A program made the translations under genes and the position numbers. Of a stretch of DNA of 64,000 nt, positions 11,001 to 22,400 are shown piece by piece (position 1 is the first letter of the stretch; each line of letters opens with the position of its first letter). The notes under the pieces were generated by a model. The model was not told where the DNA came from. It was given only the letters and a program-made list of their open reading frames with translations, and did no database searches. Source of the stretch: Grammothele lineata (lineage: Eukaryota > Basidiomycota > Agaricomycetes > Polyporales > Polyporaceae); NCBI GenBank assembly GCA_002150815.3, contig NDFF03000128.1, positions 1 through 64,000 of the forward strand, read 5' to 3'.

Positions 11001-11545
11001 TGGAAAACATGTGTCACCAGATCTGGGCGATCAGCAGCTGTCTGGCCAAGAAGCAGCACTTGAGTGATTTCGTCCCATTGGGGGTTTGCCGTCACAGTAA
11101 TAAAGAGATCGACGGACTTGAAGTAGCGTGCAATTGCCATTCCGTCCTGAAAGAGCTGCTGCATGTAGCAGGGGCCACCAGTATACGAAGAGGGAAGTAC
11201 AGTGAGTGTCCCTAATTCATTGAGATCAAGCTCATGGCTGCCTAGGTGAACGTCCTGCAGGCCACTGTAGACAGATGCACGGATTGTGGTCTAATTCTTC
11301 TCATACCAGCGAAGGCGTTGCTGATTGAATATCGCCCACATGTCGACGATATACTGCTGTAGTAGCCGCTGAGCATAGAAAAGAAATGAGGCAGGCTCTC
11401 GAACATGAAGATGAAAGGCAATGTAGCGGGTGTGTGTGACAGTCTTGACATTTAAGTCGGCTTCTTCATCACCAGAATCCACACCGTCTTCTGGGGCTGA
11501 GTGCGATGCCTGTAATAAGGGAATATTCGGATGCCAGCCAGCCAT
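8043..11545 (-). pseudogene. Helitron Rep/helicase, inactivated
   Basis: The minus strand encodes, in order, a Helitron-like N-terminal region (from about 11545), the HUH Rep nuclease (GLPHMHLLIFL near 10890, the two metal-binding His; YINKYIHKGHER near 10490 with the tyrosine pair), and a PIF1-type helicase (GPGGSGKT Walker A near 9440; RGDFQQILPV near 9030; final helicase motif around SINKAQGQSVEHVG and YVAFSRV to the stop at 8043). Four stops interrupt one continuous frame at 11291-11293, 10577-10579, 10370-10372 and 10133-10135. Frameshifts lie near 9058 and 8710-8740. A short intron (about 9345-9400) follows Walker A. The usual N-terminal extension is missing because the frame runs into the 11.6-kb transposase element. 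Clearly dead as a rolling-circle transposase. Confidence 0.9.
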
Positions 11546-11762
11546 GCCAGTAGTAGGAAAGAGGAGGACATACAGCTGCTTTCAAAACGATAGGCCCCTC
11601 CGAAAAAAAAATCGCATAGCCGCTTGGGGAACTTTGATGTCCGACGCCCACGTGAGGGTAAGGCGTTTGATGGTCACGAGTCTGCCAGACGCCCGCCGCA
11701 CAGCCAGCACTGCTGCAACTGTCGGTCGACTCTCAGGAGTGCCATCCTCGATCTTCACCGTC

Positions 11763-12953
11763 ATGCGACGCCACATCCCGAAAGAGGTAAAGGAGATCGC
11801 TCTCCACATGTCGCTTCATCACCATGTCCGTGACAAGGACATCAATGTGTACACTGGCATAAGTATACGATCGCTCAAACGGCTGTGTCAGACATTTCAT
11901 CAGACAGCAGAGGTGGTCAGAGTACCCCTCGTCAACGGACGCCCTCGCAACCTGGACGCCCTCGATGCTAATGTAGGTAAAGTATTTTCTAGTCCTGAAG
12001 GGAACCATACTAACCAGCCTCTGCTCTAGTTTCTCGAGGGTTGCATAGAAAGGCAACCCAATTCAACGCTCGAAGAACTGCAGAACAACCTTCTGGAGAT
12101 CTGCAATATCCGCATATCGAAGCCTACAATTTGGAGAACCCTCAAGCGGCGTGGATTTAGTAGAAAGATGGTATGTTCCCTCTGTCTCGAAGTTGCAGTG
12201 CATTCATTTAGGATAGGTGACACGTCCTGCAATTGAACGAAACGAGGACGACCGTGCAGCATATAGAATGCTCATTGGAGAGCATTTCGAGCCACGCCAT
12301 CTCGTCTTTGTGGACGAAACACACTTCAATCGAGTCACCCTTCGACGTCGCTTCGGCTGGGCTCCCACAGGCCACCGTGCACGACGACGTGATTTCTTCG
12401 TTCGCGGAAAGAGGTACGTTGTGGCAGGCGAACTTACATTTCGACCACCGTCATTTATAGATTCCTAGGTACTCCATCCTCCCAGCCATCTCTCTGGATG
12501 GCATTCTCCACCTGGAGGTACTCGACAGACCTTTCACCGGTGATTCTTTCGCGGAATTCGTGGAGGGTCTGCTCGACGCAATGCAATCCTGGCCTCTCCC
12601 AAACTCGGTCCTCGTTATGAATAATGCATCAATTCATCGGGTGCCAGGGATTCACGAGACGATAGAAGCACGGTGCGTCTGCGATTATAACCCGCGACGG
12701 CTATAATATACTAACATTCTCTAGGGGTATGCGACTTGTATACCTCCCCGCATACTCACTGGACCTCAACCCAATCGAGGAAGCATTCTCTGCTCTCAAG
12801 AGCTGGCTTCGAGCCAATCGTGATTACGTGCTTGGTGAGGTTACGCCAGGCGCTAACACTGACCCATATGCTTTGATCTGGGAGGCAGCATATGCTGTCA
12901 TGACTCCGGAGTCCGTATATGGATGGTTTAGGCACAGCGAGTACATTGCATGA
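11763..12953 (+). CDS. Tc1/mariner-like DDE transposase, catalytic Asp replaced
   Basis: Five exons join without stops: 11763-11972, 12030-12170, 12217-12413, 12469-12672 and 12725-12953, giving 326 residues. The N-terminus (MRRHIPKEVKEIALHM) with helix-turn-helix character is followed by a second DNA-binding segment (KPTIWRTLKRRGFSRK). The DDE_3-type catalytic core follows: FVDETHFN gives the first Asp and LDLNPIEEAFS the final Glu. The second position reads VLVMNNASIHR, where the family has MDNASIHH, so Asp is Asn. Loss of that metal ligand should abolish strand transfer. The frame is otherwise intact, suggesting recent inactivation. It abuts the 5' end of the truncated Helitron. Terminal inverted repeats were not resolved. 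Confidence 0.85.
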
Positions 12954-13113
12954 GGTGCATTTTGAGCATTTGCATCCAAAGAGAGTAGAGGCTAATGATT
13001 ATTTAACTGCTAGGTAAGGTAGAATCTCGTGTGCTAGCTGCAGGTAGAGTCTCCGTAGTTGTAATTAGTATTTGAACCCGTACGGTTGCCGTTCTATCTA
13101 AGGTGTTCGCCGG

Positions 13114-14965
13114 TCAAAAATCCCGAAGCTCGTCAACATCGGAACTACTGTCAGATGAGTAATCATCTGCCAGCGCGCTGATCCACGGGCCGCCTTCCCT
13201 CTCCTCCCTAACGCCATTGCCGCCTTCATCCTCGCTATCACTATCACTATTGCTCTCGTCGTCGCCGCCACTGTCCTTGTCATCGTTAGAGGCAGCGGCG
13301 GCAGCAGCGGCATCCTCGTTATCGACTGGCACCTCGAAAACCCCCCTCAGCGGACCCCGCAGCCCAATCACCGGAGACACCCCAAACCCAGCATACTTGT
13401 GGAGCAGCGCTGCGCGCTCAACACCAATTCCACCAATCTCGGTGAGGGACTCCACTGGCAGCAAGAGAAGCTTGCATGCGTCATTGACACCAATCTCGAG
13501 GAGAGCCGGCTCGAACGCATGGAAGTTCAGGCACGGGTAGTCGATGTCTAGGAGTGTGATGACGAGGGAAATGTGGGGATAGGTCACTTCGCCTGGTATG
13601 CCTCTCGGAGGTGTGGTGAGTTCCAGGACAGCTGCAAGGCGGCGTTCGGCTTGCATGTCCGAGTCAGAGGGAGATGGCGGGGAAGCTGTGTCAGCAGAAC
13701 GTGACGGTCCTGCCATGGAAGTATTGTCTCCAGTGTCTACCGTGTGAACTCCGGGGGTACTGGTATTGATCGTGAAGTGGAACTGGGTAGGCTGAGAGCT
13801 GCCCGCAGACAGACAGGGCCGTTTAGGCGGTAAGCGGTCGAAGTTAAGGCAGTGGGGCGGGTTGTAGATGGTGGCCTGACCAAGTGCCTACCATTACGAT
13901 GGTCAGGCAAGATATAAACACAGTTAGTACACACACTTAAACCACGCACGAGAAGCCACATCACTCACAATCTTCTTTGCCCATAGTGTCATTTCCCCGT
14001 GATCAAGCCGTCGATGGTTGTCGTGACCACTCTGACGATCGATAAAGCAATGCCCGTGATGGGACTCGCACCGCAAGAACGCCTCAAGCTGCCGGTACGC
14101 CTTGAGTTGTGAGGCATTATCTTCATCTAACGAGGCTGCAGATGGGGGGATATCTTCCGCACGAGAACACTTTTTGTTCTTCTTGGCCTTTGGCGGTAGC
14201 GGCGTCTGAGAAAGTCGGATGTATCAACACATTGAGTAAGTCGCAGAAATGACAATACTTGAACTACTCACGACATTCTGTATCTCCATGGTGACAGGAC
14301 GCGTGCGTGCAAGAAGCACCTTCTCTGTGAGGCGTTCCACGGCATGGTCGAAGTCCGCTGAATGTGTGAACACCGTACCCTTTCCTGTCTCCCCTACGAG
14401 CTTATACGCTAGCTCGATAGGCTGCGGCGTCTCATCGAGGTAAGCCTTGCAACGGTCACTGAAGTCCTCCCAGGACATGTCAGTCTCTCCAGAGAACTCC
14501 CTCTTGCCCGATGCTCTGCACACGACAACCTGGAAACGCCAAACTGCACGCAGGTAAGTCTTAGTAATTTGAACAGTTTCGTGCGAAAATATCTTGCTTA
14601 CCTCCGACTCGAGGCTCTGGGTTTGGTCGAGGCTTCAGTGGTGCGGCGCGTACGGGTGCAGCTGGCTGTGCTACTGGTGCAGGAGGTGCGGGAGGTTGTG
14701 CATGAGGCGCGTGGGGTTGGGGGGGTGGATAGGCAGGCGCATATGGATAGGGAGGCGGGTAGGGAGCATAGCCAGGAGGAGGATAGTGTGCGTATGGATA
14801 CGGGTGCGGCGGTGGGTAAAGATGTTGGTAACCAGCCTCGGGGTAGTTGGGGCCACGCCAATTGGCATTGTCCTGTGGAGGACCGTCCCGAAATGGGTTG
14901 GGCGGATACCGTGCATCGCGGCGCGTCGGGAGTGGCGCGGTGCAGCGAGGCGCGTCGCGTCGCAA
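13114..14965 (-). CDS. Unrecognised protein, Pro-rich start and acidic tail
   Basis: Four exons agree in phase: 14602 to about 14965, 14272-14543, 13969-14205 and 13114-13887, with GTAAGC/GTGAGT donors. The first exon encodes a Tyr/Pro-rich low-complexity region (YPPPHPYPYAHYPPPGYAPY). The second encodes a compact alpha/beta-looking segment (TDMSWEDFSDRCKAYLDE ... LLARTRPVTMEIQNV), the third a His/Cys-containing segment (FLRCESHHGHCFIDRQSG ... MTLWAKKI). The last is an extended Ser/Pro-rich part plus a folded stretch (VESLTEIGGIGVERAALLHK) and a Ser/Asp/Glu tail. No ATG was found in frame at the 5' end; a further upstream exon is possible, so the start is uncertain. It resembles hypothetical proteins common in Agaricomycetes, but I cannot assign a function. 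Confidence 0.6.
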
Positions 14966-15515
14966 TGAGAAGCGCCCAGTGTGAGAGGGTGTGTCGACAC
15001 GGAAATGTTTACATTTTCTGCTACAGGGAAATCACCGAAAGCACACATTGTAGAATGTTTACTCTCTACACTCCTTTCGCGCGATTTTTCTCCCTCATCA
15101 CGTGACTACGGCGGCGAAAATGAAACCTTTTCGTCGGTTTCCGCGCCAGAGGTTTCCGATTGATTTTCCTTTGTCGCAAAATCTCCGCAATATGATACCT
15201 TTCTCGACCAAGGAAAACAGCTGAAAATCCGCAGAAAGGGTAATCCCGAGCCACCATTGGTCGCCGATTTTTCCCCCTCCCAAAAATCAGGAATCCCCGC
15301 CGTGCGAGAGGCCCGGATTGCCACGTGTGGCACAGGCTGGGCTCGGGCGCTAGCGTGCACCGCCAGGCATTAATCCGTCCTGGCTCTGACGGAGGCGGTG
15401 ATTGACACATCGGCGCTCTCCCCAGCCATGTACCCGCCAGGCGGGGCGCCCCCGCCTCCGTCCCGCTCCTCTCTTCCACCCTCACGACGCTCACGACTTC
15501 ACCTATACGCCCACC
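14966..15515. promoter_or_regulatory. Divergent intergenic region
   Basis: About 550 bp separate the minus-strand unrecognised gene from the Hsp70-like gene. It contains a CACGTG E-box-type word near 15321 and GC-rich sequence, but no TATA box at a useful distance from 15516. It probably holds both promoters. Confidence 0.4.
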
Positions 15516-18500
15516 ATGAGCTGCTGCGGCGAGCCCAACACCAAGCACGATAATCTCCAAGCCGCTCAGAAAGTTACTCCCTTCGGCGAGCAGCCCATCA
15601 CCCAACAGCCCGGACCCCAGCCTGGCCTCCCTTCGTGGCAATCTGGGGAGAAGGGTTATCAACCGCCCTCGGGGCCAAGTCCTCCTCCGCAAGCGTACCA
15701 GAATGGATGGGAAAAGCAGCCGTATAGCACGACGGGTTCCCCGCCGCCAGGAATGTACCCTAACGGCGCAATGGCACCCACTACCCCCGGCTCACCTCCT
15801 CCTGGCTCCGTCACAAGCCCTTACAACATATTCACTTCCCCGCTGCAGACCCCGGCGATTGCCATGAGCACAGAGCGCTCGGTGCCTATGTCCGTGACTG
15901 GCCGAGGTCAGAGTCCGGTGAAGACACCACCACAGCAGCCGTCGTTCGCGGATGAGGGAAAGGTGTCAGTCTCTATAGATTTCGGTAAGTCGAATTCGCG
16001 CTACCTTGCGTTCAGGCACTTCACATAAGCTGCGCAGGTACCACATTCTCGGGTGTTGTAAGTGCATATGGCAAGGTTTGGATGGGCAAAGCTCTCACGG
16101 GAGGCTCTTCGGCAGGCGTACGGGTCTTCTCGAATCGCCGGCGGCAAGGTGCAACAAATCCTCAACTGGCCGGGATCATTCGAGACGTTCAGGAAGATAC
16201 CCACCTGCTTGCTCTACGATTCGACGGGGCAAGTTATGGCATGGGGTATCGAGGCGAAGAACTCGGGTCCCATGCCCGGCACGATTAAGTGTGAATGGTG
16301 AGTTACCAATTTATCAAGCTATCGGCAGCCATGAACCCGAGCCGTAGGTTCAAACTGTTCCTCGAACCTCACGCCCTCCGGGATCAGTCCCAGGTAGATC
16401 CTCGCCTGCCTGCACTGCCGGTAAGTTTCGCTCGTGCTGGTAGATTCACGTACTCACGTGAATCTTTGATCAGCCTGGGAAGAAGGCTATCGACCTCATC
16501 GTCGACTTCCTTTCCTGTCTTTGGGACTACGCCAAGCAGCAGATCACCCGTGAAATCGGAGCGGTGGCTGATCTTGGTGTGGACGCTCTCTTGTCCGGTA
16601 TGTTAACTGTACACTCATGATCGCCGATGTATCTGTTTCTAGATTCGGCGGACGTATGGCTCACCGTGCCTGCTGCTTGGGATGCAACCGGATGTCAAAT
16701 GATGCGAGATGCAGCCATCACGGCTGGCCTCGTCGGATCTGCTCGGGCAAGAGATCATGACTGGAGAGAACGTCTGCATATAATCAGGTGGGTAGCGTTT
16801 AGCGCTCTGATTAGACGCCGTATATTAACGCCGGAGCGTCATTGTCGTCAACAGCGAGCCAGAGGCTGCGGCCGTTCATTGCGCCAATCTCACGGATGTA
16901 CATAAGCTTAGAGCCAGTCAAAATTTCATGATCTGCGACGCTGGTGGTGGTACCGTCGTGAGTAATCCCCGTTCATATCCCAACATCTGAGTTTCATTAA
17001 TTAATGATGGTCCACCAACAAGGATCTCGCGGTATACAAGATCATCGGCATGCTGTCGAACTTGGAAATCGCGGAGGCCTGCGCCCGCTCGGGCGCGAAT
17101 TGTGGTTCACTGTTCCTTGACCTCCGTTTCCGGGAGCTGATGAGGACGCTTCTGGCCGACCACCCCGTCCACCTGGATGCCATCAGTCTAGCGAACTTCA
17201 TGGAGCACTTCAGCGAGACCGAGAAGATGAGGTACAGGGGTGCAGAAGACGATGGTAAGAACCACGTCATATATCTACCTTTGCCCGCAGATGCTCCGAA
17301 TGTGACCCAGCTTTGCGGGTCACGGATTAAAGCTTGTTTGGGTTCATGGGCTGCTCCATGCTGACGGATGCATCACAGACAAGATGTTCCACTTCACATG
17401 TTTCAATGTCGAGGATCCAGATGATCCCGCGGTAGGCCTCGTCAATGGGGAAGTCACCATCCCCGGTAACCTCCTCAGGCGCGAGGTGTTCGACCCTGTC
17501 GTCTCCCAGGTATATTCTCATCCTTGCGGAATTCTCCGGTTACCCACCTTCTCTGCACTTTTCCCGTCTCCATTGTTCACTTTCAACTCGAGTACTTACG
17601 GCATAACACCGCTTCCTTCCCTCGTGCAGGTTTTGGACTTGATCGAAGCACAGACAAAGAAGGTTGATCAACGGCTCGACGCCCTCCTTCTCGTGGGAGG
17701 TTTCTCAGGCAGCGAATATCTCTTCCGTAAAGTCCAGGTGCGCATTCATATCCGGCGTATTGTCACAGCGCCGTACGTGCTACGTCTTGCTTAATTCCAC
17801 GGCGCTGCGCTCGCCCTGCGCGCTTCACAGGATCAGTTTGGCTCCCAGATCAGAGTCATCGCGCGGCCCGCCGACTGTGACACGGCCACGGTGCGCGGCG
17901 CGGCGCAATACGGCCTCGCGCGCCGGCCGCTCGTCTCGAGCGTGATTGCGCCACAGTCGTACATGCTGAAGGTGCGTTGTGATTTACAAGCTAGCTTTGC
18001 TACTGACTCGTCCTTATGCTTACCGACTGTCTCTCCTTGTATGTCCGCAGGTGAAATTGCCAGCAGAACAGGAAGATTGGCTCAAGAGGCCTGCTTACAT
18101 CCGGGAGAATGACGCTGGCGTGCCAATATGTGAGAACAGGTACGGTTTCATGGTCACTTGGTCCGATACGGCGCTCATTGCAATCTTGTATGGTATAGGG
18201 TGCAGTATCTGGTGGCAAAGGGCGCCATTTTGCGGAAAGGGTGAGTCGATTTCATAAAACCAACACATTCCACAGTTTGATGACCGTATCTGTAATGATT
18301 GCAGGCAGCGCGTCAAGACAACCTTCTGGTACGCGGTCTCTTCGGAGCAGCTACTGGTGCCCGAGCTCTGACTAACGTTTCTCCGACCGGGAACCAACAG
18401 CAAATTCTCCCAGACTGCAAGTGGTGAGTTGACTCCTCATTTTCGGGCGCGCTGCTCCGCATTTGGCTTCAGCGACGACGCTGACGCCCGTTTGTCCCCC

Positions 18501-19443
18501 GTGCGCGTTTTGATTGCGTTCACGCAGACCGGACATTCGTTGCGACTTTGTATACCTCTGACACCGATAAGATCATGAGGTATACAGATGAGGTGAGTGA
18601 TGGTTGCGCGCCTCGACACGATCGGAGGGCAGGCCTCGCGGTCATGCTCGGTCCGATTCGTATGCGATTATTCACTGACGCCATATGTCTTTCACCTTCC
18701 CTTGCATGCATGGTGATTACTTCCGAATTCGTGTTGGCGCCTTCCCCACAATCTCTCTGAACGCCCAACGTCGTTGCCGTACGGCCTGTCTGCCTATCCG
18801 CCGGTGCACGCGTCCGTTCCTCCGTCTTCCGTGATGACCGCTCGCCTACCCTCAGGGCGAAACTGTGGAGCTGTGCAAGTGGACGATCGATCTCGGCGCT
18901 CTCCCAAGCTTCCAGCAGAACGCAAGCGTGCCCAATTCCAACGGGTTCTACACCGGTGCGTCTCGTCCGTCCGTCATCCGTCTCGCTTCTCTCGATCCTG
19001 CGCTTCCATCCCCACGTCCGTTTGACGGGCGTGCTCGGTGAGAAGGCGGCGAGCTACCCGGGCTGCTGGGTTTGGTAATATGTCTACAGAAGCAAGGAGT
19101 TGCAGGGTCGCCATATGGGACGCCCGCCGCCCCCAGCGTGTCTACAGCTTTGTGGCTAGACTCGTCTCGCCGAGCGTACGCATACCCCGTGGTTCTCGTA
19201 CCCGAGTCTCGCGCGCTGGTTCAGCGTTTGGCAATGCAGTCACTTTACCTGCGTCGTTCCAGCGAGACGCTCGATCGCCTGCTTTGGTCACTGAGCTGAA
19301 CTGATGAGAACCGATGCTGATACTATCATGGTCATCTCACAGAATTCGAGCTTGGGCTTGAGCTCGACAGCGCGGAGGTCCGCGGCGTGCTAATTTACCA
19401 AGGCCAGGACTGGGGTCGCGTCGTGTTCGACTACCGCCTTTGA
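15516..19443 (+). CDS. Hsp70/HSPA12-like ATPase
   Basis: The product has an actin-like Hsp70 nucleotide-binding domain of the divergent HSPA12 type, not a classical chaperone with a substrate lid. The first exon (15516-15984) encodes MSCCGEP, with a Cys pair that might be acylated (inference), and a Pro/Gln/Gly-rich disordered region of about 145 residues. Domain motifs are VSIDFGTTFSGVAYG (phosphate loop 1), DSADVWLTVPAAWDATGC, SEPEAAAVHC, ICDAGGGTVDLAVYKI (phosphate 2) and ALLLVGGFSGSEYLF (adenosine motif). The protein ends with a beta-rich segment to VVFDYRL. The phosphate-1 loop sits on a 20-nt exon (16038-16057). The last intron is 387 nt (18956-19342). Such proteins are numerous in basidiomycetes; their clients are unknown. 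Confidence 0.85.
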
Positions 19444-22400
19444 TCGGGAGGCTATGGCTCGGGCGGCGTCATGCTGCGCGGGCTTCTAGATCCTTTCGCT
19501 GTTCCGGGACGAGCGCTATCGTGGAGACGTTGGACGACAGGAGCCTCAAGGCGCGAGTTACAGGGCGCACTCTGTGATAATCTATCTCGGTCGACCGCCC
19601 CGGAGTCTACTCTACTCTATGGAAACCCCAGCCCCCTATACCTCAGCGGGTGCTGATTGGTGATTCAATATGCGCGCGCTCATATGCTATGTACTATACT
19701 CACGCCTCCATCTACCACCTGGGTCATAATCTATATAATCATACCTGTACACCCACACCCTTTGGCACAGGCTCACGGCGGAGCATCTGGACGTTCTCTC
19801 GACAGGTGTCCTTGTCAAGTGGGGCCGCCCCTGCCCTGGCTAATGCACCCACACCTGCAGGCATTCGATCTCACCTCTGCCCTCGATCGACGTTCGGACG
19901 CACGCCGTCTCTTCCTGGCTCTTCTCATACACTTGCAGTTTCGCATCAGTCGGGACTCGGGCGCGGCCATTGGGTGGCCTGAAATCCATCTGTATGGGCC
20001 AGGATCGATCGCGATGGAATTCATCGCGCAGCTCGGGGGCAGGCCTCGTCCGCGTGATTCCAAGACGGAACTGACGCGCGCACAGCGGCCGGGCAGGCGG
20101 TGCTCGCTGGCAGGCGTTCAGTTGCGGGGCCCCTTCAGTGCTAGTGCCCCGCGTGCGGCGATATCGGGGTGATGGGGCCTGCACAATTGAATGCGCGTCC
20201 GCCGGGTCGCGGGCATGGCGGGGCTCACGCCGCCTCCTGGCAGGTGCTGCAGTGCAGGGACGGGCAGCTGCACGGATCCGCTGAGCAGCGCGGCGGCCTC
20301 GCCTCGTTCAGGGCGCGCGAGCCTCCAGGTGTGCAGGGTTTAATGCTCCCGGCCGATCCTGGATCGTAGGTACGCGCGGGGCCAGTGCGGAGCACGCGCC
20401 CGCTCGCCCGACGCGGTATCTTGCATGGTTCGCGAGGGCGCGGGTGACGGCGACGCTGACCCTGCGTCGCGGCCTGAGAGTGAGATGAGGGATCTCTGGG
20501 CAAACCACATTTGGCGCGTCCCCTAGCACAGCGCGACGGGGAAGTTCTCGCTGCGGGCCCGGCACGCCTGGAAGTCGCCTGCGGAGCCCGTTAACGTGGT
20601 GGTAGTTGTCGCCGTGCTCGCGTGTTGTGTCTAAATAGGTCTATATGTACGTATATGCATTGTCGCGCAGCGAGTATTCTTAGACATATGGACTCGGTAT
20701 GTTGTCGAGGCGATCGCAAATAGCCACCTGCGGTGCGCGAGCTATTCGAGGCGATGCTACACTCGCACACCTTCGTGGGCCGACCCTCCGACTCACACCC
20801 ATTCCATGTATGCGCCAATATGTCGTTCTCAAAAGTCAGCCACGAGGGTCGGTCCCGGCGCAGCGTCGACGTCAGTGGCCTTATTCCGAATGCGCCGAGT
20901 CGCACACCAGGATAACCAACCGCTAGCCTCTCCTGGCCACAGTGGACCAGAAGCTAGATGACCGAAACGCGTAAGCATAACTCGAGGCTGCTCTGCCCCC
21001 GAGCCCCTCCTGCCCCATGGGCGTGGCTCAGGCTCCGAGCCCAGGCCGGCGGGGGACATGTTGCGACGCGGTCGGTGTCCAAACTCTGAAATCTTCCGGA
21101 GGGCTGCTGCGAGGCGGCGCGGGATCTCTAGGAAGTGCGTTTCGGAAGCGGGGGAGCTCCAAGCTAGGCCCTTGCCCACGATCCTAGAAGCTCGCGTGGT
21201 AGCACCAGAGGCTAGTGATATGACGGTAGTGCGCTTACTCAAGGCGTCCCGCTGTGCGGAGCCCCGCACGGCCGGGATGGTCCTCATTCGTCCGGCACGA
21301 AGAGGTCAACGTGAGCGAGCGCGAACAAGATCATCGCGCAGGTCAGCAAGGGCGAGCACGAGCACGCACGGATGACGGAGTCGCAACGAGGCACGGGCCT
21401 CTTCCGTCGGTGGCGCGCGGCCGTGATCCGTCGTCGCCTGGTCATCTATCGCTTCCTATCTCAACCTCCAGCCGGCCTCTGTCGGTGTGGCCTCCGGGGC
21501 GGACACTCCTTGATGATCCTCGTGTTGGTGGACGCCCCGGGCCCGTCTAGACATACGCGGCTGGCTTGCTTGGCGGCGCCACACTTTGAGGAGGAGCGGC
21601 ACGAGCCTCGCCGTTCGCCGTTCGCTGGCCGGCTGGCTCGCCGCGCGTCCTCTCTTCATCGACGTGTCTTCCGGACCCCGACATATGGCTGCTGCTTGTT
21701 ACTTGCTCACATGCCCCGAGGATATACCCACGGCTCGTATATTCACACGTCCACAGCGCACCAGGCCCACGCACCGGCGATCCTAGCCAGTTCCCAACGG
21801 AGTTGCAATATCGTCCTCGGAGTCGCAGGAGATATCATCGCAGATGAGTAGCCGGCCAGATGGGTCGGTGGAGACTGCTCGGAAACGAACATGGCTGATG
21901 GTCGTCCGCGACATACACAGGATCTGATCTAGTTCAATATTTTCCGTGTGGCCGCGCAGCGAGGCGCGACTGGGACACCCAATTATCGACGAGACGCCTC
22001 CCGAACGACAGAAGAGGCCGGCATTAACAGCACTTGGCACTGCGACCCCTCATTCCCGCTCTTCCGCGCCCGTAGATCCGCCTTCTGCCTCCCGACACCC
22101 GAGCACCCGGGTCTGCGGACGTCCACCCGTCTCCGTCGTCTCCATGATCCCGCACCTGGGTGTGGTAAGGCGTCGCCATCGAATCCATATTGTGCCGCCT
22201 CGGTCCACACAACAAATGAATGTGGAACATGCGTCTTGTAGGTGGGAAGATTTGGAGCAGCCACGACCGCGTGCGCCGCCAGCCTTGCAAACCATGTTCG
22301 CCGGGAACGCACCTCGAAGCTTGGTCCACCACGGAGAGCGGTCGGCGGGTGGCCAACGGAACCGCGGCGTGGCCAGCTCGTCCGCGCCGGGGTTCTAGGC

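Noticed and set aside
13040..13090. GGTTCAAAT word on the minus strand resembling a tRNA B box
   Set aside because: No acceptor stem, D arm or anticodon arm could be folded around it.
19290..19330. TGATGA and CTGA words in the long Hsp70-like intron, suggesting a C/D snoRNA
   Set aside because: The boxes are only about ten bases apart and no terminal stem is present.
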